A stretch of 64,000 nucleotides of DNA from Pseudomonas asgharzadehiana (GCF_019139815.1 NZ_CP077079.1:5897001-5961000); one strand, 5' to 3'. Shown: positions 7,601 to 16,853, numbered from the stretch's first letter. The notes: a model not told the origin generated them from the letters alone. A program made the numbers and translations.

Positions 7601-10451
7601 CTTCGCATAATTCATCGATAGGGTGCAGATCGGCGATGTGCGCGCCCTCCCCCAGCGTGGTCAATTCGTCCAGCAGCGCGGTGAGTTCCTGGCGCTGGCC
7701 GGGGTGTTGTTGCCAGCGGCGCAGCAGGCTTTCGGCGTCGAGCAGAATGTCCATGCCCTGGGCCAGGAAGTTGGCGATCAGTTGTGGGTCGCGCTTGATA
7801 CGCAGGCCGGTGTTGGGGGCGTCGAGCAGCGCTGCCAGTTGATGGTCGAGCAAGGCTTGCGTGCGGTTGATCAGGTCTTGCGCGCCCTTGATCGGCACCA
7901 ACGGGTCGCGGTCCAGCTGGCGCAGGCTGCGTTGGAACAGGCCTTCGGCTTCAAGCAGCAATTCCACTTCGTCCAGGTCCAGCGGCAGGCGATGGGCTTT
8001 GTATTCACGGGTCAGGTGATCCAGCGGGCGGACCAGTTCAGCGATCGGCAACACGCCGGCCATGTAGGCGCTGCCCTTGAGGGTATGCAGGGCACGCTGC
8101 AACTCATCGCTGACTTGCAGCGGCACGTGTTCGGCAGCCTGTTGCAGGAAGTGGTTGAGGCTGTCCAGGTGGCTCTGCGCTTCGTTGCGGAAGATCTCCA
8201 ACAGCATCGGGTCGTGGGGTTCGGCGGTCGACTCGGCGGCACCGCTGGCCAAAGCGTGGGCGCGGGCGGCCAGGGCATCGACTTCGTTGCGCTGGTGTTG
8301 GTCGTCGCCGGCAAAGTCAGCGATCAGTTCCGGCAGCAGGGCCACCGCTTCGTCCAGTACCTGTTGTACCTGCGGGCCAAGGGCCACGCTGCGTTCCAGC
8401 ACACGGTTGAGCAGGTTTTCGACGGCCCAGGCCAGCTCCGCCAGCACCAGGGCGCGCACCATGCGGCCGCTGCCTTTCAAGGTGTGGAAGGCACGGCGCA
8501 TTTCGCCCTGGGCGGTTTTGTCGGCGCTGTTGGGCAGGTGGCGGTGCAGCACCTCAAGGACTTCGGCGGTTTCTTCGAGGAACACTTCACGCAGCTCATC
8601 GTCGACAGGCACTTCATCGGCCGGCGGCGGCAGCAGGCTACCGGGGCGCTGCAAGGCCGGCGGGTTGAGGCGCGACGTGGGGTTGGCCAGTGCATCGAAC
8701 TGGGACTGGCTGGGCGTGATCTCGCTGGACAACGCGCCATCGGGCGCCACCAGTGCCTGGCGCCAGGGTTTCTCCGCCGGCAGGTAGCCCAGCGCCGCCA
8801 GGCTTTGGGTGGCCAGCTCCAGCACCCGCTCACCGGCGGCGTCGGGGTCTTGGAGCATACGTTCGAGGTAGTACTCCAGGCTGCTGATCACGTCAGCAAA
8901 ATGCCCCAGTTGCGCCTCGGACGGCGGACGTTCGTTGATCATCAACTGTTCGCCGACGTAGTCGGTGCAGCCACGCATCAGGCTCGCCGCGCGCGGCAGC
9001 GGAATCATCGCCAGCGCACCGCGCACCTGGCTCAGCAGCTCCGGCAGGGACTCCAGGCGCTGGCGGTCCCAATCGGCCTCGATGCAGTCGATCACCAGTT
9101 CTTTGGCCTGCCTCAGGCATTGGCAGGACTCGCGGATCACCAACTGGTGAATCTGAGTCAGGTCGGTGGTGGGCAGGCGGCTTTCTTCGCGGCTTTCCGG
9201 CTCGACGGTGCCGGCCATTCCGGCCAGCGTGGCTTCCACGTAGAGCAGCGCGCCGGCCACGTCCATCAGTATCGCGTCGTTGGGCGCGCGCTGCCCCTGG
9301 GCCAGGCTCAGCACGACCGCCAACTGGTCGATAATCACTTTGCGTGGCTGGCCGAAGCCCAGCACGGCCAAGGTGTCGGCAATTTGCCGCAACGGCGCCA
9401 GCAGCGCATCGAGGTCGCCGGTGTGCTGGCGGTCACTGCGCACGAATAGGTCGAGGCGTTCCTTGACGCGCACCAGTTCCTCGCACAGCGCACCGAGCAC
9501 CGAGCCCATGGCATTGCGGTCCGGCCCGGCCAGGCGGGCGCGCTCGGCGTCAACCACGGCACTGTCGGGTAATGCCTCATCGAGGCCGTAGCGTTCCTTG
9601 AGGCTTTGCATGCGCGGCGTCGGTCGGGTGACTTTGGCCACGTAGAACAACAGGCTTTTGAGCAGGTCATCCGGCGCTGGTTGGTTGATACCGCCAATGC
9701 CTTGAGCCAGCAAGCGCTTGAGTTGCTTGCCGCTGGCCTTGAGCAAACTGCGCAGCGCCGGGCTGTTGGCGACCACACCGGTGAGCATGCCCTCGACCAG
9801 CGCCGAGGTGACTTGCCACAAAGGCAACAACGGCGCGCCTTGGCACAGGGCTTCAAGACGCGCGAACACCCGCGCCATGTCTTCCAGGTTGCTTGGGCCG
9901 TGGTCTTCACGCAGCAACCCGGCGAGGGCTTGTTGCAACAACAGGTGCCATTGGCGCAGTTGTTCATGCAGGTTGGGCGCCGCGCGCTGGGCCAGGGTTT
10001 CGTCGGGCAATGGCGCAATCGACAGCAGTTGGGGGCTGAACAGGCTGGTTTCCGACAACAGGCTTTCACCGCGGGCGCTGCGCAGGTCGTTGAGCAGCGG
10101 CAGGACGACCAGCGGCAAGTCACGGCGGGCGCTGTGCACGCGGTCGAGGTACAGCGGCAGTTGACCCAGGGCCTGTTGCAGCAGGCGGATGCTCTCGTCG
10201 CGCTGGCCGACCTGCCCGGCTTTAAGCGCCAGGGCCAGCGCTTCGATTTCTTCGGCCAGCAGCGCCGCGCCATAGAACTCGACCATTTGCAGCGCGCCGT
10301 GCACTTGGTGGATACCGGCCAGGCACTGGCTGATCACGTCGTCGTCATGGGTTTCGACAAACGCGTCCAGCGCCGAACGGGCCTGTTTCAGGGTTTCGGC
10401 AATGTCGCCCTTGACCCATTCGAGGGCCACGTAGTCGTGCCGGTCAACCAT
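4635..10451 (-). CDS. chpA: Hybrid histidine kinase/response regulator ChpA
   Basis: A 1938-residue CheA-type kinase controlling twitching motility. The N-terminal region (VHGALQMVEFYGAALLAEEI near residue 50) is phosphotransfer-like. Clear Hpt motifs with the phosphorylated His are FHTLKGSGRM (about 657), LHTLKGSAYMAG (about 790), LHTLKGGARMAEIG (about 1090) and LHTLKGGARMVEIG (about 1228); degenerate Hpt-like stretches occur near 487 and 940. Then come the dimerisation helix (about 1340), the ATPase N-box LRNAVDHGLE (about 1517) and G-box GRGVGMDVV (about 1617), a CheW domain (about 1655-1785) and a receiver domain (VVDDSVTVRK; phosphoacceptor in LLDIEMPRMDG, about 1867). P. aeruginosa ChpA is much longer (about 2470 residues), so this version has fewer Hpt-type segments. 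No frameshift is seen. Confidence 0.92.
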   Translation of the reverse strand: MVDRHDYVALEWVKGDIAETLKQARSALDAFVETHDDDVISQCLAGIHQVHGALQMVEFYGAALLAEEIEALALALKAGQVGQRDESIRLLQQALGQLPLYLDRVHSARRDLPLVVLPLLNDLRSARGESLLSETSLFSPQLLSIAPLPDETLAQRAAPNLHEQLRQWHLLLQQALAGLLREDHGPSNLEDMARVFARLEALCQGAPLLPLWQVTSALVEGMLTGVVANSPALRSLLKASGKQLKRLLAQGIGGINQPAPDDLLKSLLFYVAKVTRPTPRMQSLKERYGLDEALPDSAVVDAERARLAGPDRNAMGSVLGALCEELVRVKERLDLFVRSDRQHTGDLDALLAPLRQIADTLAVLGFGQPRKVIIDQLAVVLSLAQGQRAPNDAILMDVAGALLYVEATLAGMAGTVEPESREESRLPTTDLTQIHQLVIRESCQCLRQAKELVIDCIEADWDRQRLESLPELLSQVRGALAMIPLPRAASLMRGCTDYVGEQLMINERPPSEAQLGHFADVISSLEYYLERMLQDPDAAGERVLELATQSLAALGYLPAEKPWRQALVAPDGALSSEITPSQSQFDALANPTSRLNPPALQRPGSLLPPPADEVPVDDELREVFLEETAEVLEVLHRHLPNSADKTAQGEMRRAFHTLKGSGRMVRALVLAELAWAVENLLNRVLERSVALGPQVQQVLDEAVALLPELIADFAGDDQHQRNEVDALAARAHALASGAAESTAEPHDPMLLEIFRNEAQSHLDSLNHFLQQAAEHVPLQVSDELQRALHTLKGSAYMAGVLPIAELVRPLDHLTREYKAHRLPLDLDEVELLLEAEGLFQRSLRQLDRDPLVPIKGAQDLINRTQALLDHQLAALLDAPNTGLRIKRDPQLIANFLAQGMDILLDAESLLRRWQQHPGQRQELTALLDELTTLGEGAHIADLHPIDELCEALLDLYGAVEESSLAVGERFFHEAEQAHEALINMLDQLAAGQEISPAPARVQALRELLDGALDPSATGLIKSDGSRALSIAELGAATAQLNHQTKLDDEIVEIFLEEAVDILDSAGQALKRWLLEPENAAPLSSLQRDLHTLKGGARMAEIGPVGDLAHELECLYEGLVDRRYSYSTELSQVLMASHERLALQLEELHRQQPLSDSAELVAKLRAIRQSSTPMAQAEAPPATGADPELLEIFLEEAADILDSSGSALLRWQAEPASRQEVETLLRDLHTLKGGARMVEIGPIGDLAHELEFLYEGLSAGSLALSPDLFALLQGCHDRLAQMVDAVTDGLPVGSVDKLIERIKSLVHPSDEPPVPVALPAGKAEAVVDPAADMVKISAELLDDLVNLAGETSIFRGRIEQQVNDARIALHEVETTIERMRDQLRRLDTETQGRILSRQQAEAERLYEEFDPLEMDRHSQLQQLSRALSESASDLLDLKDTLDRRNEDAHDLLQQQARINTELQEGLMRTRMVPFERMLPRLKRIVRQVAGELGKDVEFIVGNAEGEMDRNVLERMAAPLEHMLRNAVDHGLESRDVRLAAGKPEKGRITLDLTHEGGDIVFDMRDDGAGVPLEAVRRKAIKRGLLAPHQEMSDRDVLQFILQPGFSTAEKITQISGRGVGMDVVHEEVRQLGGSMVIDSTPGAGVHFRIRLPFTVSVNRALMVQCADEQYAIPLNTIEGLVRVLPHELAGHYQQDPPCYEYAGQRYELFYLDDLLHTGGRPKLLGQYQPVPVLLVQCNERHVAVHVDAMAGTREIVVKGLGPQFSGVQGLSGATILGDGRVVLIIDLLAHIRARPPALPAQAVDAPLILNDPLKKRPLLVLVVDDSVTVRKVTSRLLERNGMNVLTAKDGIDALAVLEEHTPDLMLLDIEMPRMDGFEVAIQVRNDPRLMRLPIIMITSRTGQKHRDRAMAIGVNDYLGKPYQESVLLESIAYWSKSHA

Positions 10452-10508
10452 AACTGCTCCGCTTGGAATTCGTGGGTTGCCTGGATCTCCAGGCTGGTGG
10501 AGAACCCG

Positions 10509-10598
10509 TGTGGGAGGGGGCTTGCTCCCGATGGCGGCGGGTCAGCTACAGAAATATCAACTGACAGTCAGCTATCGGGGGCAAGCCCCTCCCACATT
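10509..10598. repeat. REP-like twin palindrome between chpA and pilJ
   Basis: GTGGGAGGGGGCTTGCTCCC and an inverted GGGGGCAAGCCCCTCCCAC flank a centre with TATCAACTGACAGTCAGCTAT. It sits in the 174-base gap inside the operon, at the point where P. aeruginosa carries pilK. Confidence 0.85.
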
Positions 10599-10625
10599 GG
10601 GCTGTGGTGGTCTTTGGATCGCGTT

Positions 10626-12677
10626 TCAATCATCAGCCTGTTTGGGCGGTGGCAGGGTAAAACCCGACACCGACCGGCGCAACTGGCTGGCCATCTTCGC
10701 CAAATTGCCGATGCTTTCCGCCGTAGCGGTGGAACCGGACGACGTCTGGGTGGTGATCTGCTGGATCACGTTCATGGTCAGGGAGATCTGCCCCGCCGAC
10801 GAGGTCTGTTGTTGCGCCGCGTTGGAAATACTCTGGATCAACGCCGCCAGGGTTTTCGACACGCCTTCGATCTCTTCCAGCGCCACGCCTGCGTCCTGAG
10901 CCAGCCGGGCGCCGCGTACCACTTCGGTGGTGGTCTGCTCCATGGAGATGACCGCTTCGTTGGTGTCGGCCTGGATCGCCCGCACCAGGGTCTCGATCTG
11001 CCGGGTGGCCGCCGACGAGCGTTCGGCCAGCCGTTGCACTTCATCGGCCACCACTGCGAAACCGCGCCCGGCATCGCCGGCCATGCTCGCCTGGATCGCC
11101 GCGTTGAGGGCGAGGATGTTGGTCTGTTCGGCAATGTCGTCGATCAGGCTGACGATGTCGCCGATCTCTTGGGACGATTCACCCAGGCGCTTGATGCGCT
11201 TGGCGGTGTCCTGGATCTGTTCGCGGATGTTGTCCATGCCGTGGATGGTGTTGTGCACCACCTCGTTGCCCTTGTTGGCGATTTCTACCGAGCGCTCCGC
11301 CACCGCCGACGACTCAGCGGCGTTGGCCGATACCTGGTCGATGGACTGGGCCATCTGGTTGATCGCCGTGGAGGCTTCGGCGATCTGCTGGGCTTGATGC
11401 TCCGAGGCCTGGGCCAGGTGCATGGCGGTGGCCTGGGTGTCCTGCACCGCGCCGGCCACCTGCCCGGCGGTGAGGTTGATCGTTGCGACCAGGTCACGCA
11501 GCTGGTCCACGGAGTAGTTGATCGAGTCGGCGATGGTGCCGGTGAAGTCTTCGGTCACCGAGGCGGTCACGGTGAGGTCGCCGTCGGCCAAGTCTTCGAT
11601 TTCATCGAGCAGGCGCATGATCGCGTTCTGGTTGCGCTCGTTCTTCTCGGCGGTCTCGTGCAGTTGGCGGTTGGTCTCGCGCACCATCACCAGGCCGATC
11701 AGGATAATCGAGGTCAACGCCAGCAGGCCCAGCACATAGCCGCCGATGGTGTCGAAACTGCGCCCGCTGGCCAGGTTCTCGAAACCGGTGGCCAGGTGCG
11801 AGGCTTCATCGAGCAGGGTTTGCGACAGGTTGAAAATATTGCTCGCCGAGGCGCGCACCTGGAACAGCTGCGGCGAGGTTTCGAGGATTTCATCCACCGA
11901 GCCTGAGACGAACTCGAACAGCTCGGCGATTTCCGTCAGCCGCGCGCGGGCGTCGCGGTCTTCGACCTGGGTGATGCGCAGGCCCGGGTTACCGTTGAGC
12001 ATGCCATTGAGCACCTGGCCGAAGCGCGCGGCATCACGGCCAAAGGCATCGGCGGCCTGCACGGCGGTTTCGTCACCGGCCAGCACCGTATTGACCGCGC
12101 CCAGAATACGCTCGGCCAACAGCGACTGGCGCTGGGCAACCGCCACCTGGCTGGCCGGTGCACCGCGTTGCAACAGGATGTCGACGACTTTTTCCGACTC
12201 CATCTGCAATTGCGGCACGGTTTCGGCCAGGGTCGCGGCCACTTGGTGCAGGGACAACACGGTCTGTTCGCTGGCGAGGATCGCGTCGGTGTTTTTCAGC
12301 AGTGCTTCCCAGTCGGTCTGCACCGCGCGCATTTCGGCGCGTACCGCACCGGGCGCGGCCGGCAGGCCGGTATCCGGGTCGCCTTTTTTCAGGTAGCCCC
12401 AACGCTGGGCGAAGTCGTTGCGCGCATCGCCCAGCAGTTTGAAGGCGGCAGCCTTGCCGGCGGCGGCCTCGGTGGCGTTTTTGGCAATACGTTGCGACAG
12501 CACACGCAGTTCACCGGCGTGGCCGATGTACTGTTTGTCGTAGGTGGACTGGGTGTTGAGGTACGCGAAGTTGGCAAACAACAGCATGATGAACACGATC
12601 AACGCGATAAACAGCACGATGATCTGTGAGCGGCTGCGCGAGCCGGCCTGGGGTTTGGGTGGGGTAACGGTGGTCAT
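10626..12677 (-). CDS. pilJ: Methyl-accepting chemotaxis protein PilJ
   Basis: A 683-residue transmembrane receptor of the twitching-motility chemosensory pathway. The N-terminus has a membrane helix ([20 protein letters not shown], about 19-43). The periplasmic part (about 45-305) has the PilJ-type helical repeats with conserved [13 protein letters not shown] and [11 protein letters not shown] second membrane helix ([17 protein letters not shown], about 311-329) leads to a HAMP region and a signalling domain with the hairpin [20 protein letters not shown] (around residue 520). The protein senses pilin or surface cues in P. aeruginosa and couples through PilI/ChpC to ChpA. The start at 12677 overlaps the pilI stop by four bases. 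No C-terminal CheR-docking pentapeptide is seen; the tail ends in PPPKQADD. Confidence 0.95.
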   Translation of the reverse strand: MTTVTPPKPQAGSRSRSQIIVLFIALIVFIMLLFANFAYLNTQSTYDKQYIGHAGELRVLSQRIAKNATEAAAGKAAAFKLLGDARNDFAQRWGYLKKGDPDTGLPAAPGAVRAEMRAVQTDWEALLKNTDAILASEQTVLSLHQVAATLAETVPQLQMESEKVVDILLQRGAPASQVAVAQRQSLLAERILGAVNTVLAGDETAVQAADAFGRDAARFGQVLNGMLNGNPGLRITQVEDRDARARLTEIAELFEFVSGSVDEILETSPQLFQVRASASNIFNLSQTLLDEASHLATGFENLASGRSFDTIGGYVLGLLALTSIILIGLVMVRETNRQLHETAEKNERNQNAIMRLLDEIEDLADGDLTVTASVTEDFTGTIADSINYSVDQLRDLVATINLTAGQVAGAVQDTQATAMHLAQASEHQAQQIAEASTAINQMAQSIDQVSANAAESSAVAERSVEIANKGNEVVHNTIHGMDNIREQIQDTAKRIKRLGESSQEIGDIVSLIDDIAEQTNILALNAAIQASMAGDAGRGFAVVADEVQRLAERSSAATRQIETLVRAIQADTNEAVISMEQTTTEVVRGARLAQDAGVALEEIEGVSKTLAALIQSISNAAQQQTSSAGQISLTMNVIQQITTQTSSGSTATAESIGNLAKMASQLRRSVSGFTLPPPKQADD

Positions 12678-13198
12678 GCGGCGACATCCAAGAAACCCGG
12701 GGCCCGGGCCAGAGCGAAGGGGCTGAAGACCTGCCAGGACGGGTCGCCGTCAAACCGGCCCTGGATAAACGGCGCGCCGGGGCTGGCATTGGCCAGCAAG
12801 GCGTCTTGTGCGAAATGCTGCATCCCCACCACCTCGTCCACCAGCAGCCCGACAAACAGATCGTTGTATTCCACCACCAGCACCCGGCGTTGCTTGCGCA
12901 CCTTGGACAGCGCAAGGCCAAGGAAACCGCCCAGGTCCATCACCGGCAGCAGGCGCCCGCGCAGGTTGGCCACCCCTTTGACCCAGGCCTTGACGCCCGG
13001 CATCAACGTGCAGCGCGGCTCGTGCAGCACCTCGGCGACTTCGCCCATCGGCGCCACATAACAATGCTCACCCAGGCGAAAGCCGATACCACTCCAGCGC
13101 TGCAGGCGGGCTTCCTGGGACGGCAGGTCGGCGGCCAACAGGCGGCAGCGGCGGTCGATGTCCAGCAACAGCTCGAAGGCGGTTTGCGACTCGGTCAT
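12674..13198 (-). CDS. pilI: CheW-like coupling protein PilI
   Basis: A 174-residue CheW-domain adaptor joining the receptor PilJ to the kinase ChpA. Typical elements are [20 protein letters not shown], the conserved [16 protein letters not shown] segment and [12 protein letters not shown]. It lies 12 bases after pilH and overlaps pilJ by four bases, so it is translated as part of the pilGHIJ unit. The length is normal for PilI. Confidence 0.93.
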   Translation of the reverse strand: MTESQTAFELLLDIDRRCRLLAADLPSQEARLQRWSGIGFRLGEHCYVAPMGEVAEVLHEPRCTLMPGVKAWVKGVANLRGRLLPVMDLGGFLGLALSKVRKQRRVLVVEYNDLFVGLLVDEVVGMQHFAQDALLANASPGAPFIQGRFDGDPSWQVFSPFALARAPGFLDVAA

Positions 13199-13210
13199 GA
13201 TGGCGTGCCG

Positions 13211-13576
13211 TCAGCCGGCCAGTACCTTGTTCAAGGTGGCGATCAGGGTTTCTTCGTCCACCGGCTTGGTCAGGTAGTCCTTGGCGCCCTGGCGCGCGCC
13301 CCAGATCTTGTCGGTTTCCTGGTCTTTGGTGGTGATGATGATGATGGGGATGCCGTTGGTTTCCGGCTCCTTGGACAATTGGCGGGTGGCCTGGAAGCCA
13401 TTGAGGCCCGGCATCACGATGTCCATCAGGACCGCATCGGGTTTTTCCTGGCGGGCCAGGGCTACGCCATCGGCGCCGTTTTCGGCCTTGAGGACCTGGT
13501 GGCCGTGCTTTTCCAGCATGCCGGTCAGTTTGTACATTTCAGTCGGCGAATCGTCGACGATCAGAACACGTGCCAT
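13211..13576 (-). CDS. pilH: Twitching motility response regulator PilH
   Basis: A 121-residue single-domain CheY-like receiver. Acidic pocket residues are in VLIVDDSPTE and the phosphoacceptor is D52 in LMDIVMPGLNG, with the conserved Thr (IIIITTKD) and Lys (YLTKPVDEE). I use the ATG at 13576 giving MARVLIVDD; the open frame runs further upstream, but the extra residues are not family-like. In P. aeruginosa PilH works together with PilG in setting pilus extension and retraction. It is 46 bases downstream of pilG. Confidence 0.93.
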   Translation of the reverse strand: MARVLIVDDSPTEMYKLTGMLEKHGHQVLKAENGADGVALARQEKPDAVLMDIVMPGLNGFQATRQLSKEPETNGIPIIIITTKDQETDKIWGARQGAKDYLTKPVDEETLIATLNKVLAG

Positions 13577-13622
13577 GGTTTTCCCCATTACATTGGTCGG
13601 CGCCGGCCCTTGTAAGGCGACG

Positions 13623-14030
13623 TCAGTGTGCTTGTTCAACTGCGGCGAACCCCGGCACGTAGGCCTTGATCGCGCTCAGCAGTTCTTCCTTGCTGAAAGG
13701 CTTGGTCAAAAACTGATCGACACCGACGATGCGCCCCTTGGCCTTGTCGAACAGGCCGTCCTTGGAGGACAGCATGATCACCGGGATCGACTTGAACGCC
13801 GGGTTGTTCTTCACCAAGGCGCAGGTCTGATAGCCATCCAGGCGCGGCATCATGATGTCGACAAAGATAATGTGCGGGTGATGATCAACAATCCGGGCCA
13901 GGGCATCGAAACCGTCGATGGCCGTGATGACATCGCAGCCCACGTTCTTCAACAGCGTCTCGGCGGTGCGGCGGATCGTTTTCGAATCGTCGATCACCAT
14001 CACTCTCAAGGCGTTGGAATGCTGTTCCAT
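13623..14030 (-). CDS. pilG: Twitching motility response regulator PilG
   Basis: A 135-residue CheY-like receiver opening the chemosensory operon. It shows VMVIDDSKTIRR, phosphoacceptor D58 in IIFVDIMMPRLDG, the Ser/Lys switch residues in VIMLSSKDG and FLTKPFSKEE. In P. aeruginosa PilG is phosphorylated by ChpA and stimulates pilus extension and cAMP signalling through FimV/FimL/CyaB. The gene begins a minus-strand operon (pilG-pilH-pilI-pilJ-chpA-chpC) divergent from gshB; the 239-base gap holds both promoters. Confidence 0.93.
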   Translation of the reverse strand: MEQHSNALRVMVIDDSKTIRRTAETLLKNVGCDVITAIDGFDALARIVDHHPHIIFVDIMMPRLDGYQTCALVKNNPAFKSIPVIMLSSKDGLFDKAKGRIVGVDQFLTKPFSKEELLSAIKAYVPGFAAVEQAH

Positions 14031-14120
14031 ATCTGCTCTACCATCGCCACAGCGAATCGGTTTTCGGTGCGTACTGCCTGATGTTGCACAGGATGAGCGC
14101 CGCAGGCCTTGGAATTCAAG

Positions 14121-14146
14121 GGCTGCTGCGCCGTGGCAGCCTTTTT
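14121..14146 (+). terminator. Terminator-like hairpin upstream of gshB
   Basis: GGCTGC and GCAGCC arms surround a 9-base loop and are followed by TTTTT on the plus strand. It lies 124 bases before the gshB start and 91 bases upstream of the divergent pilG, where no plus-strand gene ends. It could end a short leader transcript (attenuation) or a small RNA. The opposite strand has no T-run. Functional status is inferred. Confidence 0.45.
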
Positions 14147-14269
14147 AGCACAGTCTCGAAGAGCAATCTATCGAGGCACTCGCCCGGTGGTTTTTCCTTG
14201 ACCCACAACAACTGCAGCGCCACTCTGACGCCACTTTTATGCGCCCTAATTTGCTAGAGGAAATCCCCC

Positions 14270-15223
14270 ATGAGCGTTCGCGTCGGCATTGTCATGGACC
14301 CTATCGCCAGCATCTCCTATAAAAAGGACAGCTCGCTGGCCATGCTCCTGGCCGCCCAGGCCCGCGGCTGGACCCTGTTCTATATGGAACAGCGCGACTT
14401 GTACCAGGGCGACGGCGAGGCCCGCGCACGCATGCGCCCGTTGCAGGTGTTCGCCAACCCCGAGAAGTGGTTTGAGCTTTCAGACGAGATCGACAGCCCG
14501 TTGAGCGATCTGGACGTGATCCTGATGCGCAAGGACCCGCCGTTCGACATGGAATTTGTCTACTCCACCTACCTGCTGGAGCAGGCCGAGCGCGCCGGCG
14601 TGCTGATCGTCAACAAGCCGCAGAGCCTGCGCGACTGCAACGAAAAACTGTTCGCCACGTTGTTCCCGCAGTGCACGCCGCCGACCGTGGTCAGCCGCCG
14701 CGCCGATGTGCTGCGTGAATTTGCCGCCAAGCATGGCGATGTGATCCTCAAGCCGCTGGACGGCATGGGCGGCACCTCGATTTTCCGTCATCGCGCCGGC
14801 GACCCGAACCTGTCGGTGATCCTCGAAACCCTGACCGCCCTGGGCACCCAGCAGATCATGGGCCAGGCCTACCTGCCGGCAATCAAGGATGGCGACAAGC
14901 GCATCCTGATGATCGACGGCGAGCCGGTGGATTACTGCCTGGCGCGCATCCCGGCAGCGGGCGAGACCCGTGGCAACCTGGCGGCAGGCGGTCGTGGCGA
15001 AGCGCGGCCGTTGTCGGACAAGGACCGCTGGATCGCCAGCCAGGTTGGCCCGACGCTGCGGGAAAAGAGCTTGCTGTTTGTAGGCCTTGACGTAATTGGT
15101 GAGAACCTCACCGAAATCAACGTCACCAGCCCCACCTGTATCCGTGAGATCGACAATGCATTTGGCACGAACATCGGCGAAATGCTGATGGCCGCCATTG
15201 AGCGCAAGCTACAAGCCAAGTGA
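14270..15223 (+). CDS. gshB: Glutathione synthetase
   Basis: A 317-residue ATP-grasp enzyme that joins gamma-glutamylcysteine and glycine to make glutathione in the cytoplasm. Family hallmarks are VGIVMDPIASISYKKDSSLA at the N-terminus, LRDCNEKLFA, KPLDGMGGTSIFR (ATP-binding loop), and the C-terminal EINVTSPTCIREID with the metal-binding Asn. A good ribosome site (AGAGGA) precedes the ATG by nine bases. It is divergent from pilG and followed by tonB 77 bases later, the order seen in P. aeruginosa. The length is standard. Confidence 0.97.
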   Translation: MSVRVGIVMDPIASISYKKDSSLAMLLAAQARGWTLFYMEQRDLYQGDGEARARMRPLQVFANPEKWFELSDEIDSPLSDLDVILMRKDPPFDMEFVYSTYLLEQAERAGVLIVNKPQSLRDCNEKLFATLFPQCTPPTVVSRRADVLREFAAKHGDVILKPLDGMGGTSIFRHRAGDPNLSVILETLTALGTQQIMGQAYLPAIKDGDKRILMIDGEPVDYCLARIPAAGETRGNLAAGGRGEARPLSDKDRWIASQVGPTLREKSLLFVGLDVIGENLTEINVTSPTCIREIDNAFGTNIGEMLMAAIERKLQAK

Positions 15224-15300
15224 CATAGAACAGCCGGACACGCACCAACATTGCGTTATCATGCGCGACCTGTGAAACGCGCGATGTTGGTTTTTTTGTC

Positions 15301-16206
15301 ATGACACTCCCGTCCAATCTGCCTCCCGAACTCTCCCACAGCGGCGTGCGCCCGGCTGATCGGCTCGGTTTTACCCTGTTTCTGGCCGCGCTGATTCACC
15401 TGGCCGTGCTCCTCGGCGTGGGGTTCACCATGGTCGAGCCCAAGCAGATCACCAAGACCCTGGAAATCACCCTCGCCACGTTCAAAAGCGAAAAAAAGCC
15501 TGAGAAGGCAGACTTTCTCGCCCAGGACAACCAGCAGGGCAGCGGCACCCTGGACAAGAAAGCCATCCCCAAGACCACTGAAGTGGCGCCGTTCCAGGAC
15601 AACAAGGTCAACAAAGTCACGCCCCCTCCGGCGCCCAAGCCCGAAATCAAGCAGGCCACGCCCAAGCCAGCGGTGGCCACCGTCGCGCCCAAACCGCAAA
15701 AAGCGCCGGTCCAGCGCGAAAAAACCAAGACCGAGCCGCAGCCGGAACCGGTGAAGCCAGCGCCGACGTTTGACAGCTCGCAGCTGTCCGACCAGATCTC
15801 CAGCCTGGAAGCCGAACTGGCCAATGAACAGCAGCTGTACGCCAAGCGCCCACGCATCTACCGCCTGAACGCCGCCTCCACCATGCGCGATAAAGGCGCC
15901 TGGTATAAGGACGAGTGGCGCAAGAAGGTCGAGCGTATCGGCAACCTCAATTACCCGGACGAGGCCCGTCGCCAACAGATTTACGGCAACTTGCGGCTAT
16001 TGGTGTCGATCAACCGCGATGGCTCGCTCTATGAGGTACAGGTGCTGGAATCCTCCGGCCAGCCGCTGTTGGACCAGGCCGCCCAGCGCATCGTGCGCCT
16101 GGCCGCGCCGTTCGCCCCGTTTACCGGGGACTTGAACGACGTGGACCGTCTGGAAATCATCCGCACCTGGAAATTCGCCAAGGGCGATCGGCTCTCCAGC
16201 AACTGA
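15301..16206 (+). CDS. TonB-family energy transducer
   Basis: A 301-residue TonB protein that transmits proton-motive force from the inner membrane to outer-membrane transport or machinery. It has one N-terminal anchor (FTLFLAALIHLAVLLGVGFT, about 22-43), a Pro/Lys-rich periplasmic spacer (about 95-150, with repeated PKP/APKP), a short helical part (SSLEAELANEQQLYAKRPRI) and a C-terminal TonB domain (YPDEARRQQIYGNLRLLVSI to the end). No ExbB/ExbD genes are adjacent. The same-position gene in P. aeruginosa (tonB3) is linked to twitching motility, which would fit its closeness to the Pil-Chp operon; that role here is inferred from synteny. Confidence 0.88.
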   Translation: MTLPSNLPPELSHSGVRPADRLGFTLFLAALIHLAVLLGVGFTMVEPKQITKTLEITLATFKSEKKPEKADFLAQDNQQGSGTLDKKAIPKTTEVAPFQDNKVNKVTPPPAPKPEIKQATPKPAVATVAPKPQKAPVQREKTKTEPQPEPVKPAPTFDSSQLSDQISSLEAELANEQQLYAKRPRIYRLNAASTMRDKGAWYKDEWRKKVERIGNLNYPDEARRQQIYGNLRLLVSINRDGSLYEVQVLESSGQPLLDQAAQRIVRLAAPFAPFTGDLNDVDRLEIIRTWKFAKGDRLSSN

Positions 16207-16283
16207 CCGCTGCCTGTGTAGTGAGCGCACAACACAAGAACTCCAGCTTGTCAGTTCGCCCCTCCAACGCCACACTAGCGGAC

Positions 16284-16853
16284 ATGAAAAATGTCAGCCC
16301 GACTTACCTCAAGCACCAATTCCTGATTGCCATGCCCCACATGGCCGACCCGAACTTTGCGCAGACCTTGACCTATATCGTCGAGCACACGGCCAATGGT
16401 GCCATGGGGTTGGTGGTAAACCGCCCGCAGGAGCTGAGCCTGGCCGATATCCTCGAGCAGTTGCGCCCCGAGATAGAGCCGCCGGCCCGTTGCCAGCATG
16501 TGCCGATCTACATCGGCGGGCCGGTGCAGACTGATCGAGGTTTTGTGCTGCACCCCACCGGGCCCAAGTTCCAGGCCACGGTGGACCTGGACGGTGTGTC
16601 GCTGTCCACCTCCCAGGACGTGTTGTTTGCGATTGCCGATGGCGTGGGCCCCGAGCAAAGCGTCATCACCCTGGGTTACGCCGGCTGGGAAGCCGGGCAG
16701 TTGGAAACCGAACTGGCCAGTAATGCCTGGCTGACCTGCCCGTTCGACGCCGACATCCTGTTCAACACCGCCAGCGAACTGCGCCTTGAAGCGGCCGCCG
16801 CCAAGCTGCGAGTCAACCTTAGTTTGTTGACCAGCCAGGCAGGGCACGCCTGA
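16284..16853 (+). CDS. algH: YqgE/AlgH family protein
   Basis: A 189-residue cytoplasmic protein of the YqgE/AlgH family (DUF179). Conserved patterns are LKHQFLIAMPHM, GAMGLVVNRP, IYIGGPVQTDRGFVLH and a C-terminal VITLGYAGWEAGQLE. The family's biochemical role is unresolved; in P. aeruginosa algH was described as affecting alginate and other phenotypes. I chose the ATG at 16284; the frame extends to 16221 but those residues are not family-like. The stop overlaps the ruvX start (TGATG), a coupling conserved in gammaproteobacteria. Confidence 0.93.
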   Translation: MKNVSPTYLKHQFLIAMPHMADPNFAQTLTYIVEHTANGAMGLVVNRPQELSLADILEQLRPEIEPPARCQHVPIYIGGPVQTDRGFVLHPTGPKFQATVDLDGVSLSTSQDVLFAIADGVGPEQSVITLGYAGWEAGQLETELASNAWLTCPFDADILFNTASELRLEAAAAKLRVNLSLLTSQAGHA

